Shown here piece after piece: positions 54,674-63,781 of a DNA stretch of 64,000 nt. The DNA is from Megaera sp965229545. GTDB lineage: Bacteria > Pseudomonadota > Alphaproteobacteria > Rickettsiales > Rickettsiaceae. Each line of letters begins with the position of its first letter. Position 1 is the stretch's first letter. Under the pieces are notes generated by a model, which was not told where the DNA came from, ran no database searches, and worked only from the letters and a program-made list of their open reading frames with translations. The stretch covers positions 992,001 to 1,056,000 of the forward strand of contig OZ245887.1 of the NCBI GenBank assembly GCA_965229545.1. The letters are read 5' to 3'. Made by a program: the position numbers and the translations under genes.

Positions 54674-55934
54674 GTGGATTAGAGAGAATAAAGAAGAATT
54701 TAATGAGTTACTCTTAAAAAGAGGAATAGAAGTTAATACTGAGGAAATTATTAAATTAGATGAGGAAAAAAGACAACTAATTACTCTTGTCCAGGAATTT
54801 CAGCAGGCAAAAAATAGAAAATCAAAAAAACTGGCTAGTTTAAAGGGAAAAGCATCAAGAGAATTCGAAGATATAAAAAGGGATGTAGAACATATTAATG
54901 ATAAACTAGCTGAGCTAGGTAAATCAATAACCCATAGTGATAAATTAAAAGAGATATTAGATATAGTTCCTAACTTACCAGATCCTGATGTTCCTTATGG
55001 AGTAGATGAGAGCATGAACAAATTCATTCGTAATTTTAAAAATCCTATTGAAAATAAGTGGGCTAAAGAACATTTTGATCTAGGACTAGATCTGGGCATG
55101 ATGGATTTCGAACAAACAGCAAAAATCTCAGGTAGTAGATTTGTTACCCTTAAAGGAGAATTAACAAGGTTAGAACGTGCTTTATTCAATTTTATGCTAG
55201 ACACTCATACTACAGATTTCGGATTTGAAGAAATTTCTCCGCCGACATTAGTTAGGCCTGAAGCTATGTATAATACGGCTCAATTACCGAAACTAGCTGA
55301 TGAATCATATATAACTAGCGATAATAAATTCAGGCTTATCCCTACCGGAGAAGTACCGCTAACCAATATGGTAGCAGATAGCATTTTACGAAGGGAAGAA
55401 TTGCCAATTAGATATGTAGCTTACACAAATTGTTACAGATCAGAAGCCGGAAGTGCCGGTAAAGATACGAGAGGAATGATTAGGAACCATCAATTCGGTA
55501 AAGTAGAGCTTGTAACAATTACTACACCTCAAGAATCAGAATTTGAACATGAATATATGCTTAACGCTGCCGAAGAGATCTTAAAAAGACTCGATATTCC
55601 TTATAGAGTAATGCTGCTTTGTACCGGTGATATGGGATTTTCTGCAAAAAAAACATATGATATAGAAGTATGGCTTCCAGGCCAAAATAAATATAGGGAG
55701 ATCTCCAGTATATCTAATTGTGGTGATTTCCAGGCACGAAGAATGAGAGCTCGCTACAAAGAAATCAATGCGAAAGAAACTCAATTTGTTCACACCTTGA
55801 ATGGATCAGGCCTTGCTGTAGGTAGGACATTAGTTGCTGTACTTGAAAATTACCAGAATGAAGACGGGTCTATAACGATTCCAGAAGTTTTAGTACCTTA
55901 TATGAATGGAAAAACTATAATTCGTCGGAGTTAG
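54660..55934 (+). CDS. serS: Seryl-tRNA synthetase
   Basis: Class II synthetase for tRNA-Ser. The ATG at 54660 (MLDIKWIRENKEEFNELLLK) is preferred to a TTG frame extension inside tatC. The 425 residues have the N-terminal tRNA-binding coiled coil (about 25-100), motif 2 in CYRSEAGSAGKDTRGMIRNH and QFGKVELV, and motif 3 in NGSGLAVGRTLVAVLEN. Length matches the family. The gene ends the cluster begun by the cyclo-ligase gene. Confidence 0.96.
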   Translation: MLDIKWIRENKEEFNELLLKRGIEVNTEEIIKLDEEKRQLITLVQEFQQAKNRKSKKLASLKGKASREFEDIKRDVEHINDKLAELGKSITHSDKLKEILDIVPNLPDPDVPYGVDESMNKFIRNFKNPIENKWAKEHFDLGLDLGMMDFEQTAKISGSRFVTLKGELTRLERALFNFMLDTHTTDFGFEEISPPTLVRPEAMYNTAQLPKLADESYITSDNKFRLIPTGEVPLTNMVADSILRREELPIRYVAYTNCYRSEAGSAGKDTRGMIRNHQFGKVELVTITTPQESEFEHEYMLNAAEEILKRLDIPYRVMLLCTGDMGFSAKKTYDIEVWLPGQNKYREISSISNCGDFQARRMRARYKEINAKETQFVHTLNGSGLAVGRTLVAVLENYQNEDGSITIPEVLVPYMNGKTIIRRS

Positions 55935-55943
55935 TTTTTTGAT

Positions 55944-55975
55944 TGTTGGCAATTGCGATTTTCGTAGTGCCAACA
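55944..55975 (+). terminator. Hairpin downstream of serS
   Basis: TGTTGGCA (55944-55951) pairs with TGCCAACA (55968-55975), with further partial pairing inside (TTGCGA with TCGTAG). It lies 10 bases after the serS stop. A weak CTTTAATAT follows. Probable 3' end of the serS transcript. Confidence 0.5.
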
Positions 55976-56185
55976 CTTTAATATCTCCAAAACACTCTCA
56001 CCCTATAACATATTTATTTCCCAAACTAAAAGAATCAGCTTGACTATCTTGAATTTTAATTTAGAGTGACCTATAATATTTATGCAATTCTTCTTCCAAG
56101 CTTCCAATAAAATAATTTAGGCGTTAAGGCTATGTCTAGTTTTACAGTCATCTCTGATTCTTAAGTTCTCTAGAACATAACTAAC

Positions 56186-56732
56186 TGTAGCGGCTTGCTT
56201 TCGAAATGAGAGTGGCTCGCTTTCATCGATAAAAACGGGCTCAAATTAAATGATTTTATAAATTCACCTTGGCTTGATTTAATTGACACTGAAAATATCA
56301 CGGCTCACATTAAGTGATTTTATCTTTTATTCTGGCTCACTGTATTGATTCTGTAGATCTATCTTTTTTGACCAAATATTGAGGTAATTTATTGGGTAAT
56401 TGACAGAAATGAAAGAAAAATGCTAGTTCATGTTGAATTTGGATTGCTCTTGTAGTTAGGCTATTATTCAAAGAATAACTTGATTTTCAGAGTTATTATA
56501 TAATAATTATTACATTATTATCAATTAATTTATTCTAATTTTTATTGTATAAGTAATGACCGTTTTTATCGAACCTTGAATTCATAAATTAACTGGATAT
56601 TAACTTTATAGAGTCAAATAATGTGAGCCAAGGTGAATTTATAAAATCATTTAATTTGAGCCCGTTTTTACCGACGAAAGCGAGCCGCTACATATGCCCC
56701 TTATGATCTCATTTCGAAAGCAAGCCGCTACA
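56186..56732. mobile_element. 547-bp non-coding element with long inverted ends (MITE-like)
   Basis: Outer bases are TGTAGCGGCTTGCTTTCG at 56186 and its reverse complement ending at 56732. The inverted arms match for about 88 bases on the left (56186-56275) and about 107 on the right (56625-56732), the difference being a 21-base repeat unit with a second TGTAGCGGCT copy on the right. ACTAAC flanks both sides (56180-56185 and 56733-56738), a 6-bp target duplication. Inside, a GGCTCA...TGATTTTAT unit repeats at 56238-56259 and 56302-56323. There is no coding capacity. Multiple terminal repeats and 6-bp duplication suggest an internally deleted IS21-like element; the termini differ from the IS21 copies in this window. 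Confidence 0.8.
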
Positions 56733-56837
56733 ACTAACTCTGTTGATTTTTACTTTTTATTTACCTTTGTTTAACTAAAACCGGTTTTAGCTAAATTATA
56801 AACCGGTATATAAAAATAATAATATTTTATTAAAACC

Positions 56838-58043
56838 ATGACTAAAAACTTACCATTTTTATTTGTTATATCTTTACTTACATGTTGTATTGAAATTGAT
56901 ATCTCAGTTCCGAGTTTTCCTGATATTTCTGATTATTTTCACATTTCAGACGGTTTAACTCAAATGACCATAGCTGTCAATTTTTTCGGATTTTGTTTAT
57001 CAAGTGTTGCTTATGGTCCTTTATCAGATTGTTACGGAAGAAGAAATGTAATGCTGATCGGTAACGCAATTATGTTAATAGGAGCAGTATTGTGTGTAGT
57101 TGCACATAATATTGAATTATTATTGATTGCAAGGTTTATTCAAGGATTTGGTGCTAGCACATCTGCCGTAGTAGTGTTTGCGATGATTGCAGATGTTTAT
57201 GAAACCGACAAAGCTGCTAAATTAATTGGAGTTATGAACTCCTTAATTACTGTTTTTATGTCTATTGCTCCTATAGCCGGAGGATTTATTAATAATTTAG
57301 TAGGATTTAGAGGTAATTACTTTGTAATAGCATTAGTTTCCGTTATCTCCTGGATTATGCTTTATTTCCAATTACCAGAAACAAAGAAAGAAAAAAAGCC
57401 TTTAGAAATAAAAGCTATAGCTAAAAACTTTTATACTTTAGCTACTGATAAAAGATTCTTGTATGCTTCTTTAGCTCCCAGCTTAACTTATAGCGGATAT
57501 ATGAGTTTCATCGCCTGTGCACCCTTTTTATATATTGAAACCTATAATCTCCCAATAATGTATTATGCTATTAATCAAGGAATTATAATTGCTATATTTT
57601 CTATGTTTAGCATGTATTCTGGGCGTATCACTTCTCACTTGGGAGAGAAAACTTGCGTAATTTTTGGCACTACTTTGCTTTTCCTTGGGGGAGCATTTGG
57701 CTTATTGGTAGGATTATTATTTCCCAAATCTCCTTTTTTGACAACAAGCTTCATGACGATATATTCAATTGGAGCTGCCATAACTTATCCGATTATCTTT
57801 ACTAAATCCTTAGATATTTTTCCTGAAATCAGAGGTACAGCATCCTCAACTATAATGGCAACTAGAGCCTTGCTTTGTGCATTATTTATAGCCTTTACTA
57901 GTTATATTTATAACGGGACATTGCTAAATATCTCACTTGGTCTACTACTTAGCAGTCTACTTACGGTATTTTTTACTTTTAGATTGCTTAAGTTAATTGG
58001 TTTTGCTACAAAAAAGAACTACACTATAATAAATACAGCTTGA
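56838..58043 (+). CDS. MFS transporter, Bcr/CflA drug-efflux type
   Basis: Inner-membrane secondary transporter of 401 residues with 12 predicted helices. The start ITCCIEIDISVPSFPDIS-like sequence (here LTCCIEIDISVPSFPDISDY) and motif A GPLSDCYGRRNVMLIG are typical of the Bcr/CflA branch of the major facilitator superfamily. GFGASTSAVVVFAMIADVY is the motif C region. Bcr/CflA proteins export drugs or small metabolites; the substrate is unknown here. It overlaps the RDD gene by 4 bases, suggesting cotranscription. Intact frame. Confidence 0.9.
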   Translation: MTKNLPFLFVISLLTCCIEIDISVPSFPDISDYFHISDGLTQMTIAVNFFGFCLSSVAYGPLSDCYGRRNVMLIGNAIMLIGAVLCVVAHNIELLLIARFIQGFGASTSAVVVFAMIADVYETDKAAKLIGVMNSLITVFMSIAPIAGGFINNLVGFRGNYFVIALVSVISWIMLYFQLPETKKEKKPLEIKAIAKNFYTLATDKRFLYASLAPSLTYSGYMSFIACAPFLYIETYNLPIMYYAINQGIIIAIFSMFSMYSGRITSHLGEKTCVIFGTTLLFLGGAFGLLVGLLFPKSPFLTTSFMTIYSIGAAITYPIIFTKSLDIFPEIRGTASSTIMATRALLCALFIAFTSYIYNGTLLNISLGLLLSSLLTVFFTFRLLKLIGFATKKNYTIINTA

Positions 58044-58555
58044 TGAAAAAACAAATAACATACCCTAAATTTATACCCCGGCTCTTTTCTATGACTATAG
58101 ATTTAGTAGTCTTGTCGATTGTGTTAACACCCTTAATGAATATTATTTCCCGTTACGTTTTTATCTATGCCTTTTACCAATTTTTTGTAGATTTTTCCAT
58201 TGATATTCACAATACTGAGGCAATGGTAGAAGCAGTGAAAATGCCGGAATTTTCTTCTTATATTTCTGCTACTCGGTTTTTTGGTTATATGGCAGTATTA
58301 TTTATATTAAATACTTTATTTATGGGAGTATATTTCGTTTTCTTTTTGCACAAATTTGGCGCAACACCTGGTAAAATGATCATGCACATGAAAATTGTCG
58401 ATGCTAGCGATTATTCTAGACCTTCTATTTACCGCCTTTGTAAAAGATTCTGTAGTTACATTACTATAATTATTGGCATTTTTAATATGCTTATAAGTAA
58501 AACCGGCCAAGCTACCCACGATAAAATAGCACATACCGTTGTAATAAAAAGCTAG
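58040..58555 (+). CDS. RDD-family membrane protein
   Basis: Membrane protein of 171 residues with an RDD domain: the first helix has FIPRLFSMTIDLVVLSIVL, with the Arg and Asp that name the family, and HKFGATPGKMIMHMKIVDA follows the second helix. There are three hydrophobic segments (about 16-36, 75-100, 135-155). The function of RDD proteins is mostly unknown, with some implicated in ion transport. It overlaps the MFS gene by 4 bases (ATGA). Confidence 0.85.
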   Translation: MMKKQITYPKFIPRLFSMTIDLVVLSIVLTPLMNIISRYVFIYAFYQFFVDFSIDIHNTEAMVEAVKMPEFSSYISATRFFGYMAVLFILNTLFMGVYFVFFLHKFGATPGKMIMHMKIVDASDYSRPSIYRLCKRFCSYITIIIGIFNMLISKTGQATHDKIAHTVVIKS

Positions 58556-58651
58556 ATAAGCAAGGCACTTTCCTCTTTTTATTTTGCATTTTATTGCTTC
58601 TAACTATAAAATTGGTCTTTTAGAATAAATAATATAAATAAGTTATTAAAG

Positions 58652-59809
58652 ATGAACATTCACGAATATCAAGCAAAGCAGGTATTAAAAAAGTATGGTG
58701 TACCAACTTCTCATGGAATTGCTGCCTTAAAAGCTGATGATATTGATAATTCATTAGATAATTTTAACGCCGATATTTATGTTGTTAAGGCTCAAATCCA
58801 TGCTGGTGGGCGCGGTAAAGCAGGAGGAGTTAAAGTAGTAAAAAATAAAGAAGAAGCAAAAAAATTAGCTCATAACATGATGGGGACAAAATTAGTTACT
58901 CATCAAACAGGCCCATCCGGTCAGATAGTAAAAAGAGTTTACATAGAATCAGGTTGCAACATTGCTAAAGAATATTATTTTAGCGTAGTCCTTGACAGAT
59001 CTACCAGCAAAATTACTTTTATGGCATCAACTGAAGGAGGAGTTGATATTGAAGAAGTAGCACTACATCACCCGGAAAAAATAATAAAGATCTCAGTAGA
59101 TCCGGTCATGGGAATACAACCTTTTCATTGCCGTAGCATAGCTTTTAGACTTGGTTTCTTAGGGGATCAGCTAAAACAAATGATGAAAATTGCCGAATCA
59201 GCTTATAATGCCTTTATAGGAACTGATGCTTCGCAAATAGAGATAAACCCCTTGGTAGTTACTACAGAAGGGAATTTACTTGCTCTTGATGCCAAAATTA
59301 ATTTTGATGATAATGGCTTGTTTAGGCATCCAGAAATTGCAACGCTCAGAGACGAAGATGAAGAGGATCCTTTGGAAACCAGAGCCAGCAAAGCTGACCT
59401 AAATTATGTCAGAATGGATGGCAACATTGGTTGTATGGTAAATGGTGCAGGTCTTGCAATGGCTACTATGGATATCATAAAATTATATGGCGCAGCCCCT
59501 GCTAATTTCTTGGATGTAGGAGGGGGAGCTGATAAGGAAAGAGTTACCGAAGCTTTTAAAATTATTATGTCGGATAAAGCTGTAAAGGGAATATTAGTTA
59601 ATATATTCGGGGGCATTATGCGCTGTGATATTATTGCAGAAGGAATAATTGCTGCTGCAAAAGATGTCATGTTAGATGTACCCCTTGTAGTTAGGTTAGC
59701 AGGAACAAATTTTGAACTTGGCAAGAAGATATTAGCCAATTCAGGATTAAAGATAATTGCAGCAGATGATTTAGCTGATGCTGCGGAAAAAATAGTAAAA
59801 GCTATATAA
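58652..59809 (+). CDS. sucC: Succinyl-CoA synthetase beta subunit
   Basis: ADP-forming subunit of the TCA-cycle enzyme that converts succinyl-CoA to succinate. The 385 residues begin MNIHEYQAKQVLKKYGVP, contain the ATP-grasp motif VVKAQIHAGGRGKAGGVK and DASQIEINPLVVTTEG, and the signature FLDVGGGADKERVTEAFKII. Length standard. sucD follows after 11 bases. Confidence 0.97.
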   Translation: MNIHEYQAKQVLKKYGVPTSHGIAALKADDIDNSLDNFNADIYVVKAQIHAGGRGKAGGVKVVKNKEEAKKLAHNMMGTKLVTHQTGPSGQIVKRVYIESGCNIAKEYYFSVVLDRSTSKITFMASTEGGVDIEEVALHHPEKIIKISVDPVMGIQPFHCRSIAFRLGFLGDQLKQMMKIAESAYNAFIGTDASQIEINPLVVTTEGNLLALDAKINFDDNGLFRHPEIATLRDEDEEDPLETRASKADLNYVRMDGNIGCMVNGAGLAMATMDIIKLYGAAPANFLDVGGGADKERVTEAFKIIMSDKAVKGILVNIFGGIMRCDIIAEGIIAAAKDVMLDVPLVVRLAGTNFELGKKILANSGLKIIAADDLADAAEKIVKAI

Positions 59810-59820
59810 GGATAAATATA

Positions 59821-60693
59821 ATGTCGATATTAATTAATAAAGAAACAAAAGTAATATGCCAGGGTTTCACCGGCTCTCAAGGTACGTTTCATTCAGCCCA
59901 AGCAATTGAGTACGGAACAAAAATGGTAGGAGGAGTTACTCCTGGTAAAGGCGGACAAACTCACCTTGATTTACCTGTTTATAATACTGTACAGGAAGCA
60001 GTTGATAGAACCGGTGCTAACGCAAGCGTTATCTATGTTCCACCGCCATTTGCAGCTGATTCGATTTTAGAGGCAATAGCAGCAGAAATTGAACTAGTAA
60101 TCTGTATTACCGATGGTATACCTACTATTGATATGCTTAAGGTTAAGAGAGCGTTAGTAGGATCAAAAACAAGGTTAATAGGCCCTAATTGTCCAGGAGT
60201 AATAACACCAGGCGAATGTAAAATAGGTATCATGCCTGGCCATATTCATAGGAAGGGTAGAATCGGTATAGTTTCCAGATCAGGCACTTTAACTTATGAA
60301 GCAGTAGCCCAAACAACTGCTGAAGGTCTTGGACAATCGACATGTGTCGGAATTGGAGGAGATCCAATAAATGGTACTAGTTTTATTGATTGTTTAGATA
60401 TGTTTCTTCAAGATGAACAAACCCAGGGAATTATTATGATCGGGGAAATTGGCGGCTCGGCTGAAGAAGAAGCAGCAGAATTTATCCAAAAATCTAAAAT
60501 AAAAAAACCAGTAGTTGGGTTTATTGCCGGAGTAACTGCTCCTCCAGGGAAAAGAATGGGGCATGCTGGAGCCATAATATCTGGAGGTAGAGGCTCAGCA
60601 GAAGATAAATTTGAAGCTCTTAAAATGGCTGGCATAAAAATTTCAAAGTCTCCGGCTGAGATTGGGAGAACAATGAAAGCTTTAATTACATAA
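59821..60693 (+). CDS. sucD: Succinyl-CoA synthetase alpha subunit
   Basis: Alpha subunit, 290 residues, binding CoA and carrying the phospho-histidine. CoA-binding GFTGSQGTFHSAQAIEYGTK and TPGKGGQTHLDLPVYNTVQE come first, then the LIGPNCPGVITPGECKIGIM region and the phospho-His in KRMGHAGAIISGG. Complete and in frame. A terminator-like hairpin follows about 115 bases downstream. Confidence 0.97.
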   Translation: MSILINKETKVICQGFTGSQGTFHSAQAIEYGTKMVGGVTPGKGGQTHLDLPVYNTVQEAVDRTGANASVIYVPPPFAADSILEAIAAEIELVICITDGIPTIDMLKVKRALVGSKTRLIGPNCPGVITPGECKIGIMPGHIHRKGRIGIVSRSGTLTYEAVAQTTAEGLGQSTCVGIGGDPINGTSFIDCLDMFLQDEQTQGIIMIGEIGGSAEEEAAEFIQKSKIKKPVVGFIAGVTAPPGKRMGHAGAIISGGRGSAEDKFEALKMAGIKISKSPAEIGRTMKALIT

Positions 60694-60807
60694 TCTTTGT
60701 CTTAAAATTCTACAAACAAAAACATGACGAAACGCAAAAGAGATTATTCGTCACCAAATCTATTAGAATAAGGCAGGATGCCGCCTTTAAAAATAATAAT
60801 AAAATAG

Positions 60808-60837
60808 GTCCTCAAACCGAGGACTAAATAATTTTTT
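60808..60837 (+). terminator. Terminator downstream of sucCD
   Basis: GTCCTC (60808-60813) pairs with GAGGAC (60819-60824) around AAACC, then TAAATAA and six T's (60832-60837). Another imperfect AAGGCAGG/CCGCCTT stem lies just upstream at about 60770-60788. Together they probably end the sucCD transcript. Confidence 0.65.
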
Positions 60838-60865
60838 AAAAAGTTTGTAATAACTCTCACGAAAA

Positions 60866-61261
60866 AAATTATCCACCACTAAGCGTATTAGAGGGTTTTG
60901 CGTTCATTTCACAATTTTACGGCAATCTTGAGATTATTGAAGAATTAATAAATACAAGTGCTAAAGATGATCTAAATAATATAGGAAATGTGTCAGACTA
61001 TTGTAGAGCGTGGCCAGGAAATTACCCCTCTTAGTGTATGCGGCGGTACTTGACCGCACGGAAATAGTACAAGCATTGATATATTACGGTGCAAAAATCG
61101 ACCCACTCATATTACATTACATATTCGAGAATATCTATGGAGAAGATAATCTGCCTTTAAGGACTATGAAGCTATTAATCGATAACGGGGCAGAAGTGGA
61201 TGCTGTTAATGATCAAGGCAACACTCTTATTTTTACGGCAATTGATAAAGCTTTTGCTGAA
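60866..61261 (+). pseudogene. Ankyrin-repeat protein fragment, frameshifted and cut by IS21
   Basis: Two frames encode ankyrin-like helix pairs: PPLSVLEGFAFISQFYGNLE and IIEELINTSAKDD in the first frame (to a stop near 61030), and then PLLVYAAVLDRTEIVQALIY with YGAKID, MKLLIDNGAEVDAVNDQGNT and LIFTAIDKAFAE in the second (from about 61010). The second frame is open into the IS21 end at 61262, where the gene is cut. Ankyrin proteins of intracellular bacteria are often host-interaction factors. A short frame at 60724-60771 (MTKRKRDYSSPNLLE) might be the original start region. Confidence 0.7.
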
Positions 61262-61421
61262 TGTTGTGCGCCAGGGGGTATACTAGGCCACTAAAAAAGA
61301 ATCTGCGCCAAGCATACTAGTCCACCCCTGCGCCAGGTGAGAAGTCCACTTTCAAAAGAAAAGAACAATGCTAATTTAGTTAATTTATTTGTTAACTAAA
61401 TTAGAGTTTAAATTAAATTGA

Positions 61422-62934
61422 ATGAGGAAATATAGTATGTCAACAATTAGAGAAGTGCTGTACCAGCACATCAAAGGTAACAGCCAAAGACAAATAGCCA
61501 GATCATTTGATCTATCGAGGGATACAATAAGAAAATATATTGAGTTAGCAAGACAAGAAAATCTCAGTATTTTAGCTAGTGATTCTGAATTAAACAGGAT
61601 AGCAATCAAGGTTGAAGAAAAATTATATAAGAACGAACCTATACAGAAAGCATCTGCGATGATAATGCTTGCAGAATATAATGAGGCAATAGGGAACTGG
61701 CTAAAACAAAGAAGTATAACCCACACCCAAATTCGGCGTTTACTATTATCAGAAGGTGTGAAAGTAAGTAATCGGAGTATTAACCGATATATTCAAAAAG
61801 CTTTTCCTAAGCTACCCAAGAAAGAGTACTATTCATATAAAGACTAAACCGGGTCAAGAAGCTCAGGTAGATTTTGGTTATATTGGCAAGATTCAGGATG
61901 TTAATGGTAAAAATAGAAAACTTTATGCTTTTGTAATGACTCTGTCCCATAGTCGTTATCGTTACGTAGAGTTTGCTTTTTCACAGGACCAAGTTAGTTG
62001 GGCTCAGCTCCATGTAAATGCTTTCAACTTTTTTGGTGGTGTATCCAGTAGAGTAATATTGGATAATTTAAAAGCCGGGGTCATTAAACCTGATATTTAT
62101 GACCATACTTTAAATGAGACTTATTCAGAATTATCAAGGTTTTATGGTTTTACAATAGATCCAACTAAAGTTTTTAAGCCGGAGCATAAAGGCAAAGTGG
62201 AGCGCTCTATTAGGATAGTTAGAGAACAACTTATAGCCGGTAAATCATATAGCAATATTATAGAGGCTAATATTGAAGCGATCAAGTGGTGTAAAAATGA
62301 AATATCACATAGAATATGTACTACAACAGGATCAAAGCCAATTGATACATTTTTATTGGAAGAAAAGGAATGTTTACTTCCTATACCGTCAGGTATTTTT
62401 GATATGCCGATTTGGACTACCTGCACAGTACAAAAAGATCACCATTTTATGGTCAAAGGTAATTTTTATTCGGTGCCAACAAAATATATCGGGGAAGAGG
62501 TTAGTATTCGTATTGGGCTAAAGACCGTTACAGCCTATTATAAACACCAGATCATAAAAACCCATCCGAGGAATTATAATAAAGGTCAATGGATTACCGA
62601 CGAAAAAGATTACCCAAAATCTGCTTTATATTATTTAGAGAATAATCCTGAGAAATGTTTAAGTTGTGCTAAAGGCATAGGTAATTCTACATACCAGGTA
62701 ATAAGCAGAATTCTTGCATCAGGCGGTAGAATATCACTACGTAAAGTTCAAGGTATTTTAAGGTTATCGCAGACATACGGTAATGACAGACTAGAAGCTG
62801 CATGTTTGCGAGCTGTGTCTTATGATAATTATACTTATGAGGCTATATTCAATATTTTAAAAAATAAACTGGATCAGTACTCTATTCCTAATATTGAAGG
62901 CGGCAAAGTGAAGAATATTAAGGCTAATGCTTAA
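61422..62934 (+). pseudogene. istA: IS21 transposase IstA (copy 2), frameshifted
   Basis: Nearly identical to intact IstA of copy 1. At about 61818-61826 the sequence CAAGAAAGAGTACT replaces CAAGAGTACT, a 4-base insertion that shifts the frame after KLPK; the first product stops at 61847. The original frame continues to 62934 with all three catalytic residues (VDFGYIG, ILDNLKAG, GKVERS), but without the N-terminal DNA-binding part. Non-functional as one protein. Confidence 0.92.
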
Positions 62935-62960
62935 ATATAGCTCTGATATGGAGGCTAATT

Positions 62961-63723
62961 ATGCCTAACTTGCAACTCGATAATTTGGTACAACAACTTA
63001 AGTTATCTGGAATATCTGATAGTTTGGATAGCAGGCTAAGGCAAGCCAGAGACGCTGCAATGCCATATGAAGAACTGCTTTTAATGCTATTCCAAGATGA
63101 GGTAGATAATAGAGATCAAAGCTCTCTGCAAAGAAGAGTTGTCCAAGCAAAATTTGAAGAAACAAAAACATTTGAAGGGTTTGATTTAAAACGATATTCA
63201 CTCAAAATTAGACATGCAATTAATGACTGCAAAATTTATCAAAGAAAAGAACCATGTAATCATTATGGGGCTGGTAGGTACTGGTAAAACGCACTTATCT
63301 CAAGCTCTTGGAATGTTAGCTTGCCAGCGCAATAAAAAGGTAAAGTTTATAAGGAGCAACGAACTACTCAATGAATTTTATCGCTCTAGAGCCGATTTTA
63401 CTTATGATGTCATTTTTAGGCGATACACAAAAGTTGATTTATTGATTTTAGATGACTTCGGCTTAAAAACTTTGTCAGCAGAACAATCATCTGACTTATA
63501 TGATTTAATAGCGGCCGTGCATATAAATGCTAGTCTGATCATTACCACAAATAGGAAAATTGAAACATGGGCAGAAATATTTTTTGATCCTGTTATGGCT
63601 AACGTTGCTTTGGATAGAATAGTTAATAATTCGTATAGAGTAGTATTAGAGGGTGATTCTTACCGAAAAAATTTTACGCCAAAATTTAAAATGGAGGATG
63701 ACAATATGATACAAAAAAGTTAG
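62961..63723 (+). pseudogene. istB: IS21 helper ATPase IstB (copy 2), 8-base deletion
   Basis: Begins MPNLQLDNLVQQLKLSGISD as in copy 1. At about 63222-63230 one unit of a TAATGACT direct repeat present twice in copy 1 is missing, an 8-base slippage deletion that shifts the frame before Walker A; the first frame stops at 63287. From 63214 the second frame carries LVGTGKTHLSQALGML (Walker A) and the rest of the ATPase to 63723 (DLLILDDFGLKTLSAEQSSD). The lesion differs from the two in copy 1, so the copies decayed independently. Confidence 0.92.
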
Positions 63724-63781
63724 TACAAAGTGGACTTCTCATCTGGCGCAAGGGGTGAACTAAAATACCTGGCGCACAACA

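Larger units (their letters stand above)
61262..63781 (+). mobile_element. IS21-family element, copy 2
   Basis: A 2520-bp copy in the opposite orientation to copy 1, bounded by TGTTGTGCGCCAGG (61262) and its reverse complement ending at 63781. Both ends keep the outer repeat, spacer and inner GAGAAGTCCACTTT repeat. istA and istB are both frameshifted. The right flank on the minus strand ends TTTTG, matching the first bases after copy 1 at 9525; the left flank (ankyrin gene) does not repeat the left flank of copy 1. Confidence 0.9.

Noticed and set aside
60033..60635. Minus-strand frames opposite sucD
   Set aside because: Pro/Ser/Ile-rich shadows of a strongly conserved gene, without start signals.
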